Positions 53,239 to 61,686 of a stretch of DNA of 64,000 nucleotides are shown here, in pieces. The position numbers and the translations under genes were made by a program. The DNA comes from Streptomyces sp. MMG1121 (lineage in GTDB: Bacteria; Actinomycetota; Actinomycetes; Streptomycetales; Streptomycetaceae), in contig NZ_LGDV01000130.1 in assembly GCF_001280015.1 (NCBI RefSeq), forward strand, positions 62,001 to 126,000. The letters are read 5' to 3'. Below the pieces are notes generated by a model. That model was not told the origin of the DNA, did not search any database, and was given only the letters and a program-made list of their open reading frames with translations. The stretch's first letter is position 1. Each line of letters begins with the position of its first letter.

Positions 53239-53979
53239 TCACTCCTCCTCGTCGGAGCTCTCCGCCTCGGTGGCCGCGCCGTTCTCCTCGAGGAGGCGGG
53301 CGAGCTGACGGCCGACGATGCGCTTGAACTTGCGCTTCTGCGGGCGCGTACGGTCCAGCACCGCGACCTCCATGCGCTCGGCGGGAATCTCCCGCTGGGT
53401 GCCGTTGGACTCGCGGGACAGGGCCTGCACGGCCAGCTTCAGCGCCTCGGCCAGCGTCATGCCGTCCTGGTGGCGCTGGTCCAGATAGTTGCTGATCAGC
53501 TCTGCGTTGCCGCCGACCGCGACCGAGCCGTGCTCGTCCACGATGGAACCGTCGTGCGGCAGCCGGTAGATCTGGTCACCCTCGGGGGTCTCCCCCACCT
53601 CGGCGACGACCAGCTCCACCTCGTACGGCTTCTCGGCCGCCGAGGAGAAGATCGTGCCCAGCGTCTGGGCGTAGACGTTGGCGAGGCCGCGGGCGGTGAC
53701 GTCGTCGCGGTCGTAGGTGTAACCGCGCAGGTCGGCGTAGCGCACGCCGCCGATGCGCAGGTTCTCGTACTCGTTGTACTTGCCGGCGGCCGCGAAGCCG
53801 ATCCGGTCGTAGATCTCGCTGAACTTGTGCAGCGCGCGGGACGGGTTCTCGCCGACGAACACGATGCCGTCGGCGTACTGCAGCACGACGAGACTGCGGC
53901 CGCGGGCGATGCCCTTGCGGGCGTACTCGGCCCGGTCGGCCATGGCCTGCTGGGGTGAGACATAGAACGGCGTCGACAC
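53239..53979 (-). CDS. prcA: 20S proteasome alpha subunit
   Basis: 246 residues. Forms the outer heptameric rings and the gate of the core particle. The N-terminal [23 protein letters not shown] has the alpha-type gating helix and conserved [12 protein letters not shown]. The core is standard, the C-terminus acidic (ESSDEEE). GTG 53979. It follows prcB by 63 bp on the same strand; alpha and beta subunits co-assemble. Confidence 0.97.
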   Translation of the reverse strand: MSTPFYVSPQQAMADRAEYARKGIARGRSLVVLQYADGIVFVGENPSRALHKFSEIYDRIGFAAAGKYNEYENLRIGGVRYADLRGYTYDRDDVTARGLANVYAQTLGTIFSSAAEKPYEVELVVAEVGETPEGDQIYRLPHDGSIVDEHGSVAVGGNAELISNYLDQRHQDGMTLAEALKLAVQALSRESNGTQREIPAERMEVAVLDRTRPQKRKFKRIVGRQLARLLEENGAATEAESSDEEE

Positions 53980-54042
53980 CGGTTATCCGTCCCTTTCTGT
54001 CATGGTCACTGGATCACCTTGATAAAGAACCGGGGCCCGCGC

Positions 54043-54888
54043 TCAGAGCAGGGCGGCCTTGGGCCCGTCGGGCTCCTCCAGGCGGCGCTGGAGCACCGCG
54101 CGGGAGAGCTCCGAGGACTCGTCGTCGGTGAGCCGGCGGAAGCCGTCCTCGGTGATCACGGTGATGATCGGGTAGATCCGGCGGGCGACATCGGGACCAC
54201 CGGTCGCCGAGTCGTCGTCTGCCGCGTCATAGAGGGCCTGGACCACCAGCGTGGTGGCCTGCTCCTCGGACAGGTCGGCACGGAACAGCTTCTTCATCGC
54301 CCCGCGCGCGAAGATCGAGCCGGAGCCCGTCGCCGCGAAGTTGTGCTCCTCGCTGCGGCCGCCCGTCACGTCGTACGAGAAGATGCGCCCCCTGTCCCGG
54401 TCCAGGTCGTACCCGGCGAAGAGGGGCACCACGGCCAGGCCCTGCATGGCCATGCCGAGGTTGGAACGGATCATCGTCGACAGCCGGTTCGCCTTGCCCT
54501 CCAGGGACAGCTGGGCGCCCTCGACCTTCTCGAAGTGCTCCAGCTCCAACTGGAAGAGCTTGACCATCTCGACGGCCAGGCCGGCGGTGCCGGCGATGCC
54601 GACCGCCGAGTACTCGTCCGCCGGGAAGACCTTCTCGATGTCCCGCTGGGCGATGACGTTGCCCATCGTCGCCCGCCGGTCACCGGCCAGCACGACGCCT
54701 CCGGGGAAGGTGACGGCGACGATCGTCGTCCCGTGCGGCGCCTCGATGACGCCCTGCATGGGCGGCAGCTGCCGGTTGCCGGGCAGCAGCTCTGGCTGGT
54801 GCTCGGAGAGGAAGTCCATGAAGGAGGAGGAGCCTGGCGTCAGGAAGGCAGCTGGTAGACGCCCTGTGCCACGAGTATTGGCTTCCAC
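54043..54888 (-). CDS. prcB: 20S proteasome beta subunit (precursor)
   Basis: 281 residues. The propeptide of 53 residues is removed autocatalytically before Thr54 in [10 protein letters not shown], the catalytic N-terminal nucleophile. Conserved [10 protein letters not shown] and the active-site Lys region follow. GTG 54888 with GGAAGGAAA upstream decides the start over an upstream GTG at 54951. First gene of prcBA. Pup lies upstream behind a strong hairpin. Confidence 0.97.
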   Translation of the reverse strand: MEANTRGTGRLPAAFLTPGSSSFMDFLSEHQPELLPGNRQLPPMQGVIEAPHGTTIVAVTFPGGVVLAGDRRATMGNVIAQRDIEKVFPADEYSAVGIAGTAGLAVEMVKLFQLELEHFEKVEGAQLSLEGKANRLSTMIRSNLGMAMQGLAVVPLFAGYDLDRDRGRIFSYDVTGGRSEEHNFAATGSGSIFARGAMKKLFRADLSEEQATTLVVQALYDAADDDSATGGPDVARRIYPIITVITEDGFRRLTDDESSELSRAVLQRRLEEPDGPKAALL

Positions 54889-54982
54889 GAGTTTCCTTCC
54901 AAGTAAGCGATATGCCACGGACCCTACCCGGGTCGTGACGGTGATCCACATGCCCGGACGGAGCCGTTGACGGAAACGAAGA

Positions 54983-55017
54983 CTGCTCGCGGCCCGGACT
55001 CCTCCGGCCGCGAGCAG
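54983..55017 (-). terminator. Terminator between pup and prcB
   Basis: Perfect 12-bp arms CTGCTCGCGGCC (54983-54994) and GGCCGCGAGCAG (55006-55017), 11-nt loop, 72 bp after pup. The 201-bp pup-prcB gap has no gene. A TAGGGT hexamer near 54917 may be the prcB -10. Confidence 0.8.
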
Positions 55018-55089
55018 CGCTCCGTCGTCCGCTCATCGGCCACTCACGTCCCCCACGCCCTCGAACCGCTGATTCGAAGGAAGGGCGGT

Positions 55090-55308
55090 TTACTGCCCGC
55101 CCTTTTGAACGAAGGACCTCACGAAGTCCTCGGCGTTCTCCTCCAGGACGTCGTCGATCTCGTCCAGGACGGAGTCCACGTCGTCGGACAGCTTCTCGTG
55201 CCGCTCCTTGAGGTCGCCCTGGGCCTGCGCGTCCTGCGCCTGCTCCTCGACTTCCTCGGTGGAGCGTGTGGCCTTCTGCTGGCCGCCGCCGGTGTCCTTG
55301 GTTGCCAT
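55090..55308 (-). CDS. pup: Prokaryotic ubiquitin-like protein Pup
   Basis: 72 residues, intrinsically disordered with a Glu/Asp/Gln-rich helical middle (the part that coils with the ARC/Mpa coiled coil) and the conserved end DFVRSFVQKGGQ. The C-terminal Gln must be deamidated to Glu by Dop before PafA can use it. The ATG at 55308 is preceded by GAGGG. It lies between dop and prcB with terminator-like hairpins on both sides. Confidence 0.97.
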   Translation of the reverse strand: MATKDTGGGQQKATRSTEEVEEQAQDAQAQGDLKERHEKLSDDVDSVLDEIDDVLEENAEDFVRSFVQKGGQ

Positions 55309-55352
55309 AACCCTCACCCCGCTCAGTTCGCCTGTCGATCGGTGATGATCAG

Positions 55353-55358
55353 ACCCTA
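55353..55358 (-). promoter_or_regulatory. Candidate -10 box of pup
   Basis: Minus-strand TAGGGT about 45 bp before the pup ATG. No clear -35. Confidence 0.3.
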
Positions 55359-55378
55359 CAAGCCGGGTCCGACATCGG

Positions 55379-55404
55379 CCCCGCAGTTTCCACAACGTGC
55401 GGGG
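55379..55404 (-). terminator. Candidate terminator of dop
   Basis: Arms CCCCGCA (55379-55385) and TGCGGGG (55398-55404), 76 bp after the dop stop. Confidence 0.5.
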
Positions 55405-55480
55405 GCCACCTCGATGATTCCCGGACGGTGGGATTTCCACCCTGCCCGCCCGGGGCGGTACGGGTGCCCGCGAGCCGCGC

Positions 55481-56992
55481 TCAGCTGCCCGACAGGACCC
55501 TGACCAGGTCTTCCGCCGTGCGGCAGCGGTCCAGCAGCTCCTTGACGTGATTTCGCGTTCCGCGTAGCGGTTCCAGGGTTGGGACGCGCTGGAGCGAATC
55601 ACGGCCGGGGAGGTCGAAGATGACCGAGTCCCAGGAGGCCGCCGCCACGTCGTCCGCGTACTGCTCCAGGCAGCGACCGCGGAAGTACGCACGCGTGTCC
55701 TCCGGCGGCTTCGTACGCGCCCGGTCGACCTCGGTCTCGTCCAGCAGCCGCTTCATACGGCCGCGGGCCACCAGACGGTTGTAGAGACCCTTCTCGGCGC
55801 GGACGTCGGCGTACTGGAGGTCGACCAGGTGCAGCCGGGCGGCGTCCCAGTCGAGGCCGTCGCGTCGGCGGTAGCCCTCCATCAGCTCCCGCTTGGCGAC
55901 CCAGTCCAGCTCGCCGGCCAGGCTCATCGGGTCGTTCTCGAGCCGGTTGAGAGTGTCCTCCCAGCGGACCAGGACGTCCTTGGTCTGCTCGTCCGCGTCC
56001 GCGCCGTACCGCTCCTCCACGTACTTGCGTGACAGCTCGAAGTACTCCATCTGCAACTGGACCGCGGTGAGTGTGCGGCCGCTGCGGAGCGTGACCAGGC
56101 GCTTGAGGCCGGGGTCGTGGGAGACCTGGTGGAGGGTGCGGACGGGCTGGTCGACCGCCAGGTCAACCGCGATGAAGCCGTCCTCGATCATGGACAGGAC
56201 CAGGGCGGTCGTGCCCAGCTTGAGGTACGTCGAGATCTCCGACAGATTGGCGTCGCCGATGATCACGTGGAGGCGGCGGTACTTCTCGGCGTCGGCGTGG
56301 GGCTCGTCCCGGGTGTTGATGATGGGGCGCTTCAGCGTCGTCTCCAGGCCGACCTCGACCTCGAAGTAGTCCGCGCGCTGGCTGAGCTGGAAGCCGTGCT
56401 CGTGCCCGTCCTGGCCGATGCCGACGCGGCCCGCTCCGGCGAAGACCTGGCGGGAGACGAAGAAGGGCGTCAGATGCCGCACGATGTCCGAGAAGGGGGT
56501 CTCCCGCTTCATCAGGTAGTTCTCGTGCGTCCCGTAGGAGGCGCCCTTGTTGTCGGTGTTGTTCTTGTAGAGGTGGATCGGCTGGGCGCCGGGGAGCTGC
56601 GCGGCACGCTCGGCGGCCTCGGCCATGATCCGCTCGCCGGCCTTGTCCCACAGGACGGCGTCGCGCGGGTTGGTCACCTCGGGGGCGCTGTATTCCGGGT
56701 GGGCGTGGTCGACGTACAGACGCGCGCCGTTGGTGAGGATCACGTTGGCGAGGCCGATGTCCTCGTCGGTGAGCTGGCTGGAGTCGGCGGCCTCCCGGGC
56801 GAGGTCGAAGCCTCGCGCGTCCCGCAGCGGATTCTCCTCCTCGAAGTCCCACCGGGCCCGGCGGGCCCGGTGCATCGCCGCCGCGTAGGCGTTGACGATC
56901 TGGGACGAGGTGAGCATGGCATTGGCATTGGGGTGGCCGGGGACGGAGATCCCGTACTCCGTCTCGATGCCCATTACTCGCCGTACGGTCAT
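55481..56992 (-). CDS. dop: Pup deamidase/depupylase Dop
   Basis: 503 residues of the PafA/Dop family. It converts Pup-Gln to Pup-Glu and removes Pup from substrates, using bound ATP as cofactor. Opening [13 protein letters not shown] contains the conserved acid. The Dop-loop region (about residues 38-75, with [22 protein letters not shown]) distinguishes it from PafA. The C-terminus ends VRVLSGS. ATG 56992 with AAGGAGG upstream. It lies downstream of arc behind a terminator. Confidence 0.97.
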   Translation of the reverse strand: MTVRRVMGIETEYGISVPGHPNANAMLTSSQIVNAYAAAMHRARRARWDFEEENPLRDARGFDLAREAADSSQLTDEDIGLANVILTNGARLYVDHAHPEYSAPEVTNPRDAVLWDKAGERIMAEAAERAAQLPGAQPIHLYKNNTDNKGASYGTHENYLMKRETPFSDIVRHLTPFFVSRQVFAGAGRVGIGQDGHEHGFQLSQRADYFEVEVGLETTLKRPIINTRDEPHADAEKYRRLHVIIGDANLSEISTYLKLGTTALVLSMIEDGFIAVDLAVDQPVRTLHQVSHDPGLKRLVTLRSGRTLTAVQLQMEYFELSRKYVEERYGADADEQTKDVLVRWEDTLNRLENDPMSLAGELDWVAKRELMEGYRRRDGLDWDAARLHLVDLQYADVRAEKGLYNRLVARGRMKRLLDETEVDRARTKPPEDTRAYFRGRCLEQYADDVAAASWDSVIFDLPGRDSLQRVPTLEPLRGTRNHVKELLDRCRTAEDLVRVLSGS

Positions 56993-57181
56993 GCGGCCCT
57001 CCTTGCCCGGCGGCACCCTCGGTCGTGGGCACCGCTCAAGTACCGCTGGCGCTCCGGTGCGTATGCGGTGCCCGTCCCCGCACTGCGCGACTCGGCGGTA
57101 GGAACGAGCCTAGAACGCCTTTGCGCTGGTGGGGAGATCATTTGCGTCATTGCCTGCTCCGGTCGTGGCCAGAAAAACAGA

Positions 57182-57215
57182 GGCTGCGGGTACCCCGGTG
57201 AGGGCACCCGCAGCC
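57182..57215 (-). terminator. Intrinsic terminator of arc
   Basis: Perfect 10-bp arms GGCTGCGGGT (57182-57191) and ACCCGCAGCC (57206-57215), followed on the minus strand by CTCTGTTTTT, the only U-rich tract seen after a stem in this window. Confidence 0.9.
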
Positions 57216-57224
57216 GCCCTGCTT

Positions 57225-58991
57225 TTACAGGTACTGACCGGTGTTCGCCACCGTGTCGATGGAGCGTCCGGTGTCCGCGCCCTGCTTTCCGGTGATGAGC
57301 GTACGGATGTACACGATCCGCTCGCCCTTCTTTCCGGAGATCCGGGCCCAGTCGTCGGGGTTGGTGGTGTTGGGCAGGTCCTCGTTCTCCTTGAACTCGT
57401 CCACGCAGGCCTGAAGCAGGTGGGAGACGCGAAGACCCTTCTGGCTCTTCTCCAGGAAGTCCTTGATCGCCATCTTCTTGGCGCGTCCGACGATGTTCTC
57501 GATCATGGCGCCGGAATTGAAGTCCTTGAAGTAGAGGACTTCCTTGTCGCCATTGGCGTAGGTGACCTCCAGGAAGCGGTTCTCCTCGGATTCGGCGTAC
57601 ATGTGCTCGACCGCCGTCTGGATCATGCTCTGGACGGTGGTGGTCTTGTCGCCGCCGTGCTCGCCGAGGTCGTCCGGGTGCAGCGGGAGCCGCTCGGTGA
57701 GGTACTTGCCGAAGATGTCCTTGGCCGCCTCGGCGTCCGGCCGCTCGATCTTGATCTTCACGTCGAGCCGGCCGGGCCGCAGGATGGCCGGGTCGATCAT
57801 GTCCTCGCGGTTGGAGGCGCCGATCACGACCACGTTCTGCAGGCCCTCGACACCGTCGATCTCGGCGAGCAGCTGCGGGACGATGGTGTTCTCCACGTCC
57901 GAGCTGACGCCGGATCCGCGGGTGCGGAAGAGGGACTCCATCTCGTCGAAGAAGACGATGACGGGGGTGCCCTCACTGGCCTTCTCACGCGCACGCTGGA
58001 AGACGAGCCGGATCTGCCGCTCGGTCTCGCCGACGTACTTGTTGAGCAGTTCGGGGCCCTTGATGTTCAGGAAGAAGCTCTTGCCCGCGGCCTGGCCGGT
58101 GACCTCGGCGACCTTCTTGGCCAGCGAGTTCGCGACGGCCTTGGCGATCAGCGTCTTGCCGCAGCCGGGCGGGCCGTAGAGCAGGACGCCCTTGGGCGGG
58201 CGCAGCTCGTGCTCCTTGAACAGGTCGGGGTAGAGGTACGGCAGCTCGACCGCGTCGCGGATGGCCTCGATCTGGTTGCCGAGGCCGCCGATCTGCTCGT
58301 AGCCGATGTCCGGGACCTCTTCGAGGACGAGTTCCTCGACCTCGCTCTTGGGCACGACCTCGTAGACATAGCCGGAGCGGGGTTCGAGCAGCAGGGCGTC
58401 GCCGGGGCGGATGGTGACGTCCAGCAGCGGCTCGGCGAGCCGCACCACCCGCTCCTCGTCGGTGTGCCCCAGCACGAGGGCGCGCTCGCCGTCCTCGAGG
58501 ATCTCCTTGAGGGTGACGATGTCGCCGACGCTCTCGTACTCCATGGCCTCGACCACGTTGAGCGCTTCGTTGAGCATGACTTCCTGGCCGCGCCGCAGAT
58601 CGTCGAGGTCGACGCTTGGGCTGACGTTCACCCGGAGTTTGCGGCCGCCAGTGAAGATGTCGGCGGTGCCGTCCTCGTTGGCCTGCAGGAAGACTCCGAA
58701 GCCGGCCGGCGGCTGGGCGAGCCGGTCGACCTCTTCCTTGAGGGCCACGATCTGGTCGCGGGCCTCTCGGAGGGTGTTGGCCAGTCGTTCGTTCTGGGCG
58801 GACACGCCGGCCAGGTTGGTCTGCAGCTCGACGATCCGCTCTTCGAGAATCCTCGTGTGTCGCGGAGAGTCGGCGAGCTTGCGTCGCAGGACGGCGATCT
58901 CCTGCTCAAGGTAGGCGATCTGCCCGGACGGGTCGTCGGACCCTCGTCCCGGGCGGATGCCGCGGTTCATGTCGTCGTCGTGGGCTGCCAC
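57225..58991 (-). CDS. arc: Proteasome-associated AAA ATPase (ARC/Mpa)
   Basis: 588 residues. N-terminal coiled coil (about 30-95) that binds Pup, tandem OB domains (about 95-245), AAA domain with Walker A GPPGCGKT, Walker [12 protein letters not shown] and arginine-finger region RPGRLD. The C-terminal QYL tail has the penultimate Tyr needed to dock on the 20S core and open its gate. GTG 58991 is preceded by GAGGTGAGG. The 58992-59606 upstream region contains a TTGACA (minus strand 59081-59076) as possible -35. Confidence 0.97.
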   Translation of the reverse strand: MAAHDDDMNRGIRPGRGSDDPSGQIAYLEQEIAVLRRKLADSPRHTRILEERIVELQTNLAGVSAQNERLANTLREARDQIVALKEEVDRLAQPPAGFGVFLQANEDGTADIFTGGRKLRVNVSPSVDLDDLRRGQEVMLNEALNVVEAMEYESVGDIVTLKEILEDGERALVLGHTDEERVVRLAEPLLDVTIRPGDALLLEPRSGYVYEVVPKSEVEELVLEEVPDIGYEQIGGLGNQIEAIRDAVELPYLYPDLFKEHELRPPKGVLLYGPPGCGKTLIAKAVANSLAKKVAEVTGQAAGKSFFLNIKGPELLNKYVGETERQIRLVFQRAREKASEGTPVIVFFDEMESLFRTRGSGVSSDVENTIVPQLLAEIDGVEGLQNVVVIGASNREDMIDPAILRPGRLDVKIKIERPDAEAAKDIFGKYLTERLPLHPDDLGEHGGDKTTTVQSMIQTAVEHMYAESEENRFLEVTYANGDKEVLYFKDFNSGAMIENIVGRAKKMAIKDFLEKSQKGLRVSHLLQACVDEFKENEDLPNTTNPDDWARISGKKGERIVYIRTLITGKQGADTGRSIDTVANTGQYL

Positions 58992-59606
58992 GGTCCTCAC
59001 CTCCTCCAAGGGGAGCTGGACGCTTCCAGACCCTACCTGGGTGGGTGTCGATTGAAACCCCTAGATCACCAAGACTGTCAAGGTGTGTCGTCGGTCACCC
59101 GGTGCGCTCTCCCTCGCACGGAGGGGATACCCACTCAACGTGATGTGGAAGCAGCTTGTTCCGGGCATCGCGTGGTCAAAACCCTTCAAGGATGGCCGGA
59201 GTTGTCCGCTCCGGGCCGGTCGGCCCGTATGCGGACAGCCCGCGGCGCGCTCGTACGGTCATCACGCAGAGCGACGGCACGGGCGGACGGTGTCACCGTC
59301 GGCCCGGCTTGAAGTGGTCGTTCCCCTGGCCGGGACTCCCCTGTCCTGGTCGGGCGGTCGTACCCGAGCGGGATCGGGCGGAAACCCCGCCGCCGGCGGA
59401 AGAAGGCCGGAAAGCGTCCGGAGGTAGGGTCGGGTGTGTTCAACAGCCGCTGGAGCGGACCCGGCTGGCCCCAGGTCCGTCGTCACACTCCCTCCCCCGG
59501 ATTCGGCCGGGGGGCACCTGCCCGCCGGGCGGACGACGGGAGTTCGACGACGGGACCTGACGGCGAGCGGTCCGCCCGGCGAACCGAAACGGCAGGAGAG
59601 GTGACC
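58992..59606. other. Divergent arc/ferredoxin intergenic region
   Basis: About 615 bp without a gene I can support. Three reading frames of 80-135 codons exist but have poor composition. It holds the arc promoter region (TTGACA at minus strand 59081-59076), a TAGGGT box before the ferredoxin, and the stem CCCCCGG/CCGGGGG (59494-59513) in the ferredoxin leader. Confidence 0.55.
59425..59430 (+). promoter_or_regulatory. Candidate ferredoxin -10 box
   Basis: TAGGGT, five bases before an in-frame GTG (59436). Transcription from here would give either a leaderless long form or a 170-nt leader. Confidence 0.4.
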
Positions 59607-59903
59607 GTGCAGCAGGAGGCCCCGGGCGGCGAGGCGCTGGAGGTCTGGATCGACCAGGACCTGTGTACCGGCGACGGGATCTGCGCCCAGTACGCCCCCG
59701 AAGTGTTCGAGCTGGACATCGACGGGCTGGCCTACGTGAAGGGCGCGGACGACGAACTGCTCCAGTCCGCGGGAGCGACGACGCCGGTGCCACTGCCACT
59801 GCTCGCGGACGTGGTGGACTCGGCGAAGGAGTGTCCCGGCGACTGCATCCATGTGCGCCGCGTTTCGGACAGGGTCGAGGTGTACGGGCCCGACGCGGAC
59901 TGA
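59607..59903 (+). CDS. Ferredoxin (CxxDxxC cluster motif)
   Basis: 98 residues from GTG 59607. The spacing from AGGAG favours this over GTG 59601. Cluster ligands: Cys20 and Cys26 in CTGDGIC, Cys76 and Cys80 in CPGDC. The middle ligand position is Asp23, so the cluster is either [3Fe-4S] or a [4Fe-4S] with Asp as ligand, as in some archaeal ferredoxins. Streptomyces ferredoxins of this type donate electrons to P450s. It is convergent with the small secreted protein. An in-frame start at 59436 would add 57 residues. Confidence 0.9.
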   Translation: MQQEAPGGEALEVWIDQDLCTGDGICAQYAPEVFELDIDGLAYVKGADDELLQSAGATTPVPLPLLADVVDSAKECPGDCIHVRRVSDRVEVYGPDAD

Positions 59904-59923
59904 GTGCCGGCCGGGCCCGGGCG

Positions 59924-60496
59924 TCAGACGCTGTGGGCCGGGGCGGCCGTGGAGCGGACGAACGCGTTGCCGTTCCACCGCCACTTGACCGGGGTCTTCA
60001 GGTCGGGGCAGCAGTTGGGCACCGAGTCCGAGGAGTAGCCGAGCAGGGTGGCGCCGACCGTACGCGCGCGTATGGAGAAGTCGGTGACGGTCAGCCGGTC
60101 CTGGGGCCTCACCAGGGTGGCGACCACGCGCGGCCTGCCGCCGTCGGACGGGCGGGTGATGACGTAGACCCCGTCCGGCGGGGTACCCATGGCGGAGTCG
60201 CAGTGCACCACCGCGACCGTCTCCGGTCTGCCGTCGCCGTCCAGGTCCGCGCCGGCCTTCTTCGCGACCACCGCCTTCACCGGCCCGCAGCTCAGCGGGA
60301 AGTCCACGCCGGCCGTGGAGGGCGGTGCGACGGCCACATGGGCCGTCTTGGCCTGTGCGCCGGTGGCGGCCGTGGCCGATCCGGGCTGCACGACGGAGGA
60401 GAGGGCCACGACGCCGGCGACGGCCGTGGCGGTGGCGACCCAGTGGATGGGCCGGGTCTGGGTGTGGGCGAGCTCCGGAACGGCGGATTGCTGCAC
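59924..60496 (-). CDS. Secreted protein of unknown function
   Basis: 190 residues. A hydrophobic segment (about 20-40, HWVATATAVAGVVALSSVV) with Ala-rich cleavage region acts as signal peptide or anchor. The mature part contains an FG-GAP-like DLDGDGRPETV, and four cysteines could form disulfides (LSCGP, VVHCD, PNCCPD). Function unknown. GTG 60496 has AGGAG nine bases upstream. The large hairpin at 60669-60720 separates it from trmI. Confidence 0.75.
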   Translation of the reverse strand: MQQSAVPELAHTQTRPIHWVATATAVAGVVALSSVVQPGSATAATGAQAKTAHVAVAPPSTAGVDFPLSCGPVKAVVAKKAGADLDGDGRPETVAVVHCDSAMGTPPDGVYVITRPSDGGRPRVVATLVRPQDRLTVTDFSIRARTVGATLLGYSSDSVPNCCPDLKTPVKWRWNGNAFVRSTAAPAHSV

Positions 60497-60668
60497 TAGG
60501 AGTGTCTCCTGTGAGGGCTGTGCCGGTGGGGGTGGCCAGCATGGTGCCACACGTCACAGTGCGGGGGAACGGCGGGGTCCGGGATTCCCGCAGGCGAGAC
60601 GCCCGCGCGCGGGCGGACGGACACGCCGTGGGGGGGGAGGGAGAACCCTGTGTACCCCCTCAACGGAC

Positions 60669-60720
60669 GGGCGCCGTGCCCGAGTTCCCGTCGTCGGAGG
60701 GGAACTCGGGCACGGCGCCC
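60669..60720 (-). terminator. Exceptional hairpin after trmI
   Basis: Perfect 21-bp arms (60669-60689 and 60700-60720) with a 10-nt loop, extended after a 3-nt internal loop by CTCAACG (60659-60665) and CGTTGAG (60724-60730). It starts 16 bp after the trmI stop and ends 163 bp before the next start, acting at least as the trmI terminator. Confidence 0.85.
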
Positions 60721-60745
60721 TGACGTTGAGCCGTGTGCGGACCGG

Positions 60746-61648
60746 TCAGCGGCCGGCGCTGCCGTCGGCGTTGGGTCCGGCGTAGTCCTCGCCGTAGGCG
60801 CCCTTGGCCGGGCGGCGACGGCGCATGGGCGGCTCGACACCGTCCGCGAGGCGGCGGGCGGTGAGCAGGAAGCCGGTGTGGCCGATCATCCGGTGGTCCG
60901 GGCGGACGGCCAGGCCCTCGATGTGCCAGTTGCGGATCATGGTCTCCCAGGCGGTCGGCTCGTTGAAGCAGCCGATCTCCCGGATGGACTCCACGGTCCG
61001 CGCGAGCTGCGTGGTGGTGGCCACGTAGCAGCACAGGATGCCGCCGGGGACGAGCGCCTTGGAGACGGCCTCCAGGCACTCCCAGGGGGCGAGCATGTCG
61101 AGGATGACCCGGTCGACGTCGGCGTCGGACAGGTTGTCCTGGAGGTCGCCCACGGTGAGCTGCCAGGCGGGGTGCGGGCCGCCGAAGTAACGCTCGACGT
61201 TCTGCTGGGCGATCTCGGCGAAGTCCTCGCGGCGCTCGTAGGAGTGCAGCATGCCCTGGTCGCCGATGGCGCGCAGCAGGAAGCTGCTGAGCGAGCCGGA
61301 GCCGACACCGGCCTCCACGACGCGGGCGCCGGGGAAGATGTCGGCGAAGGCGAGGATCTGCCCCGCGTCCTTCGGGTAGACGACGGCTGCCCCGCGGGGC
61401 ATGGACAGGACGTAGTCGGGGAGCAGGGGGCGCAGCGCGAGGTAGGCCACGTTGCCGGTGGTGCGGACAACGCTGCCCTCGGGAGCACCGATCAGTTCGT
61501 CGTGCGGGAAGGAGCCCTTGTGGGTGTGGAAGTTCTTCCCTGCTTCGAGCGTGAACGTGTAGTGGCGGCCCTTGGGGTCGGTCAGCTGAACCTGGTCCCC
61601 GACCTTGAAGGGCCCGCGCCTGCGGGCGGCACCGGTCGGTTCGGACAT
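60746..61648 (-). CDS. trmI: tRNA (adenine-58-N1)-methyltransferase TrmI
   Basis: 300 residues. The N-terminal beta domain and Rossmann-fold SAM domain are typical of TrmI: VVEAGVGSGSLSSFLLRA (SAM motif I), VILDMLAPWE, and GGILCCYVATTTQ. It methylates A58 in the T loop of tRNAs as a homotetramer and stabilises tRNA. ATG 61648. Follows the site-2 protease gene by 38 bp on the same strand, so they may be co-transcribed. Confidence 0.95.
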   Translation of the reverse strand: MSEPTGAARRRGPFKVGDQVQLTDPKGRHYTFTLEAGKNFHTHKGSFPHDELIGAPEGSVVRTTGNVAYLALRPLLPDYVLSMPRGAAVVYPKDAGQILAFADIFPGARVVEAGVGSGSLSSFLLRAIGDQGMLHSYERREDFAEIAQQNVERYFGGPHPAWQLTVGDLQDNLSDADVDRVILDMLAPWECLEAVSKALVPGGILCCYVATTTQLARTVESIREIGCFNEPTAWETMIRNWHIEGLAVRPDHRMIGHTGFLLTARRLADGVEPPMRRRRPAKGAYGEDYAGPNADGSAGR

Positions 61649-61686
61649 GTGAACAGCCTACCGGCACGCGCGGGGAGCGCCGACCA

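Noticed and set aside
54889..55089. A gene between pup and prcB
   Set aside because: Some Streptomyces may carry an extra gene here (from memory). In this window the 201 bp hold only a terminator and promoter-like sequence.
58992..59606. Small genes in the arc-ferredoxin gap
   Set aside because: Frames of 80-135 codons exist on both strands, but they overlap one another, lack ribosome binding sites and show no recognisable sequence.
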